This document shows positions 60,481 through 64,000 of a DNA stretch of 64,000 nucleotides, one piece after another. The stretch comes from Paramacrobiotus metropolitanus (Eukaryota; Tardigrada; Eutardigrada; Parachela; Macrobiotidae). Where the stretch lies: the NCBI RefSeq assembly GCF_019649055.1, contig NW_026570247.1, positions 372,001-436,000 on the forward strand. The letters run 5' to 3'. Both the position numbers and the translations under genes were made by a program. Below the pieces are notes generated by a model. That model saw only the letters and a list, made by a program, of their open reading frames with translations. It did no database searches and was not told the DNA's origin. The first letter of the stretch is position 1. Each line of letters begins with the position of its first letter.

Positions 60481-62512
60481 ATGGCATCCTCAGCGTTGCC
60501 GCCGTTCCGACGGATGTTGACCGCGGCAGACGGGCGTTCCTTCGGCTACCAGAACACGGTAGTGGTGCAGACCGGCAGCAAAACGAATTCTTTTCGGTTA
60601 GGATACATTCAGGACATCTCCGACGACGGCACTGCGATCCTGGTTGACTTTGATACGAAACTGGTTGATGCGTGCTGGATGGAGGCCAGCCGCGTGTGGC
60701 TTCTTCCCTCCGACAGCTGGTATGATGAAACGCGGGTGCAGGTGGCGCTGCGCGATGAAAACGACGGTCCATTCCACTTCCGTGCAGCGGTTATAAAGGG
60801 GAGAGTGATGGATCGACACGGCAGTACTCTTTTTGTAAGTACGCCCCCGGCGACGCAGGATGCCGTCGCGGGCTTTGAAGTGGTCGACCGCTGCCAAATT
60901 ACTGACAAATTACCGTCGACTAGCGCCAACGGCGGCTGCAAATTGTATTACGCCAAGCACGTCATCCTGTTTCACGGGGCGCCGTCCCTAATTCGACGGT
61001 CCGCTGACCGCTACCGTCTCGTCCAGCGTGTCCAGGATGCATTGAGCAGCCACGCCCCGATGAAGAAGCTGCACGACATCTGTCGCTTCCACGTGCGCAT
61101 CGGGACGGGCAGCTGCACTTTCATCGTGATTAGCGCCGCTACGGAGGTCATGTCGGGGGAGTGAATGGAAGCCACGTTGGGGCAGGTGCTGCAGCAGCAC
61201 CGCGCCGACTGCACGGAAGGCGGGCACCAGCTACCTGGTCAAGCGACCCGGAATTTATGCGCGACTGATGGCAGTAAGTCGACACATCGCTGTGCAGCGT
61301 AAGACAAGGTTATCGAGAATAATTGAGAGATTCTTAAACAACTGATCAATTTCTTATGTTTTTGGTCCCAGCCGGCAGTCGGTACAGTTTTAATATTATT
61401 GCTATTACGAGCAGCTACTACGTCAGTCGAACGAGTGATCCCCCTCAGTCGGCTGCCGCCTTCGCTAATGACCGAGATCCTCTTGCACATGAACCTCCGG
61501 GCGCAGACATTCGCTAAAAGGTCAACTACTATTGTCTCTACATGGCGTCGAACGAAAACTACAAACTTTTAAATAATACAGAGTCTGCTCCTTGTGGCAC
61601 CAGATCCTCAGCGACGCCCGCCACACGCGCCACCATACCGTCCGCTGTCATTGCTGTACGTCTGGCGTTAAAGAGTGCGGCAGTCCCCGGGACCTCGCCG
61701 AATTGTTCCTCCTGGTTCGCTCCATTCGCTCCAGTACGAAGAGCCTGACGCTGCTCAGTCCCCATCCGGACTGCGCCTTACCTTTTCTGTGCTGGAATTT
61801 GTTGTGCGCGTGGAAACCTCGCTTACCGCTGCTCATCCTGCAGAACTTTCACCGGGAACTGGGCAACTGCTGGATTACAGTGCATGCCTTTGCCTACGAA
61901 GTCGTCCGATTTCGCGACTGCTGCCAGCGCATCCTGGTGCGCAACTGGACGCTGTGCGGGCTATTCGGTCGCGCCATGCACCTGGCATTGCGGGTATTCC
62001 CCTGGCTTCGGGTGGCTGTTCTTCCGCGTAAAGAGAGACGGTTGATGGTGCGACTCAACACGACGCCCTCGCCCTTAGCCATCGACCGGATGCAGTTCAC
62101 CCTCGACAGCGTGGCATTCCCATGCGACACGAACGAGAAGGTCATGGCCAGCCGCTTCATGTGGCTCCTCAATGCGCAATGTCCGCCGGTCAGCGATGAC
62201 CTTTACGCTAAAGTGGCGCAGGTACACCAGCGGTGGGTGAGCAGCCTGGTTTATCCTGGGCAATGGTACGGGATTCGGCTGTATCTTAACATGTAAGTCA
62301 GCGCCTCACCGCTGCGCAAGGCAACTCGCTGTTTGTGCTGTTTCTGTCGCACAGTGATCCTTATAACTGTCTTCGCTGAAATTGGCAGATTCAGTGGATT
62401 CCGCGGCGACGGGACAGTGCGGTGTTTTGATGATGTCGACTTGCGGACGCTGGATGTTTGTCAGCTGAGTAAGTTGACAGTGTGGGGCATCAGCGAGGTC
62501 TTCCATGTCTGA
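60481..62512 (+). pseudogene. F-box family copy 9, open except for one TGA
   Basis: Four exons, 60481-61273, 61415-61520, 61582-62292 and 62389-62512, keep phases 1, 2, 2 (577 codons before the final stop). The start is MASSALPPFRRML, with NTVVVQTGSKTNSFRLGYIQ, VQVALRDENDGPFHFRAA and CRFHVRIGTGSCTFIVISAA. The F-box is LPPSLMTEILLHMNL plus VCSLWHQIL. The C-terminal words RILVRNWTLCGLFGRAMHL and VASRFMW-like ASRFMW are present; exon 4 ends ISEVFHV. The only defect is TGA at 61162-61164, where relatives have the Trp of AEW; the frame stays open after it. It is either a very young pseudogene, a sequencing or allelic difference, or a truncated protein without the F-box. Confidence 0.75.
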
Positions 62513-63433
62513 CGGATACGCCGAACCGTTTCTGCGCTGTCCTTGTCTTACGTCACTTCCTGCCGTTAAGTACTGTATTGCAGTGGTCGATGTTTTGGCG
62601 ATGGTCTTCATGGCTATTTTCGGTTTTGTGCGTTTGCTCGATATAATACGTTTTCTCTGTTTATTGGTTAACATATTTATGTTAAATGACCTTTTGTAGT
62701 GCCACTGGCCAAATTGTGACGTGGATTGTAGTGACCATCGTGTTTTTTTGTGAAGTGTAGTGGCATTATCCCAGGCTATTAAAAAAATAGCCAAAGTCAT
62801 GATTATCAACAACTTATTGGTGAATATGCTTGCTGCAAGTCGAATTCGATTTGTCGAAACTTACCTGCGCTGTAAGGGTTTGGAAAGGTGAACAGTAAAA
62901 TCAGTTGAATATAAATCTCCAGTTCGGCAGACATTGTTACCTCCCACACAGCCCCATGCGAATTATCCCAAAACAACGCCTGGCGCAAACGAGATTTGTA
63001 GGCACAAGGACAACTGACAGGGTATCAGTAATACCGATGGACGCAACTTGATAAGATTTGAATCGATAGATTTCCAGTCTTTTCTGCAAAATCTCTTTCA
63101 CCATTTTAATACTTTTCCGATCTTATCTGCTTCTCGGCCTATAGTGTTCTTATGGCTTTTGCATAACTTGTAGAAAAATGCACTCGACCAGGGCCCATTG
63201 TCTAGCCCACTGGCTCGGTTAGACGGCTACTTATGTCGATGCATACTGCTTCTGCTCTCTGCCGTCTTTACTTCTGCTTTTAACCCACATAAAGCGCTTC
63301 GAACGTCGCTCAGCAAGAAAATCGTTTTTCTCTTGAGCAACGGAAAGTGCTCAAACAGCACAGCCATGCACTCACAGTGCTGTAAGATGTACAACTGAAC
63401 GTACTCCATATCCAGTGAGAAGCCACCATACTG
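62513..63433. other. Intergenic stretch, distal part of copy 10 flank
   Basis: 3-prime flank of copy 9, then from about 63090 the duplicated upstream sequence shared with copy 8. No gene is supported. Confidence 0.5.
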
Positions 63434-63459
63434 CACTAAAGAAATCCCTTTGGATTCTA
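63434..63459 (+). promoter_or_regulatory. Conserved promoter-proximal word before copy 10
   Basis: cactaaagaaatccctttgg then attcta, 66-91 bases before the ATG, matches the element upstream of copy 9. Confidence 0.5.
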
Positions 63460-63524
63460 AAAGATTAGTACCGTATAAAACTGGCTGTGCAAAGTGCGGC
63501 AACGAGCTAGCACGTAAGCAAGCC

Positions 63525-64000
63525 ATGGTTATTCATGCAGCACTGCCGCCGTTCCGGCGGATGTTGACGGCAGTCGATGGGCGTTCATTTGGTTATCAGA
63601 ACACGGTAATCGTGCGGAATCCCTGTGACGCAGGTCCTCATTGGCTGGGCTACATTCAGGACATCTCTGACGACGGTGCTAACGTTCTGGTTGACTTTGA
63701 TATTCAGCGGACGGGTGCGTGTTGGATGCAAGCCGGTCGCGTTTGGCCGACGTTGTTCGTGGGTGATGTTCCCTCGGACAGCCAGTCACCGGTGCTGGTA
63801 GCGCTGCGGGATGAGGACCACGGACCTTTCAGCTACCGCGCGGCGGTTGTAAAGGGCAGGATCATAGATCATAAACCCAGCACAATCTTCTTCGTAAGCT
63901 GGCCCCCCGCGGCGATGGATGGTTCGCTGGCAGCTGATGTCAGCGCCGGATTCGAAGTGGTCGACGGTTGTCAGCTCCTTACCGAATTACCGTGGGCCCG
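63525..64000 (+). CDS. FMRP-N-terminus-like / F-box family copy 10 (runs off the window)
   Basis: The frame is open from ATG 63525 to the window end (158 codons). The start MVIHAALPPFRRML is followed by NTVIVRNPCDAGPHWLGYIQ, VLVDFDIQRTGACWM, VLVALRDEDHGPFSYRAA and GFEVVDGCQLL, i.e. both Tudor-like modules of exon 1. No defect is seen in this part. Exons 2-4 should lie beyond the window. The 5-prime flank carries the conserved word also found before copy 9. Confidence 0.75.
   Translation, partial: MVIHAALPPFRRMLTAVDGRSFGYQNTVIVRNPCDAGPHWLGYIQDISDDGANVLVDFDIQRTGACWMQAGRVWPTLFVGDVPSDSQSPVLVALRDEDHGPFSYRAAVVKGRIIDHKPSTIFFVSWPPAAMDGSLAADVSAGFEVVDGCQLLTELPWA

Noticed and set aside
61162-61164. TGA read as selenocysteine
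   Set aside because: Relatives have Trp at this position, not Cys, and no SECIS-like structure was seen in the 3-prime flank.

Overview
The window looks like nuclear DNA of a small ecdysozoan animal, and a tardigrade would fit. The evidence is spliced genes with short introns and GT..AG junctions, an AT-rich intergenic background, a GLI/Ci zinc-finger gene, a CLIP-domain serine protease homologue, an insect-type (7tm_7) chemoreceptor and a secreted GLTP-domain protein. The species cannot be read from the sequence, and no bacterial operon structure is present.

There are three blocks. Left (1-16.3 kb) and right (46.5-64 kb) are arrays of one multigene family of about 600 residues. I count ten copies plus two short 5-prime fragments, on both strands. 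Every sufficiently complete copy has four coding exons with intron phases 1, 2, 2. Exon 1 holds a conserved N-terminal region that resembles two Tudor/Agenet-like modules followed by a KH0-like region, in the order of the FMRP N-terminus. Exon 2 and the start of exon 3 hold an F-box. The rest is a family-specific C-terminal region. Only copy 2 (5068-7253, minus) and copy 5 (46511-49796, minus) read as fully open four-exon genes; copy 10 is open to the window edge. The others carry 5-prime or 3-prime truncations, frameshifts, single stops or insertions. Copies 5 and 6 form a clearly diverged subfamily B; the rest are subfamily A. Parts of the 5-prime flanks are duplicated along with the genes.

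The middle block (18-44.5 kb) is a conserved-gene island. It holds a chemoreceptor-like gene (minus, 18.0-21.2 kb) with a large fold-back element in its last intron and one homopolymer frameshift. Next comes a 9 kb gene-poor stretch with microsatellites and a degenerate repeat built on a TGACCTTT core. Then follow a ten-exon GLI/Ci gene (plus, 30.1-36.3 kb), a CLIP-domain serine protease homologue whose catalytic serine position is glycine (minus, 36.5-39.3 kb), a signal-peptide-bearing GLTP-fold protein (minus, 41.2-43.3 kb) and a tentative small membrane protein (minus, 43.9-44.4 kb).

Mobile and repeat content includes a decayed non-LTR retrotransposon C-terminus (9.7-10.4 kb), a non-autonomous hAT-type element with a near-perfect 8-bp target duplication (45.7-45.95 kb), several inverted-repeat elements, and unexplained hairpin clusters near 8.2-8.5 kb and 50.6 kb. 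The most novel item is the apparent fusion of an FMRP-like N-terminal module to an F-box. It suggests a lineage-specific set of ubiquitin-ligase adaptors undergoing birth-and-death evolution. That function is inference and needs profile searches and expression data.
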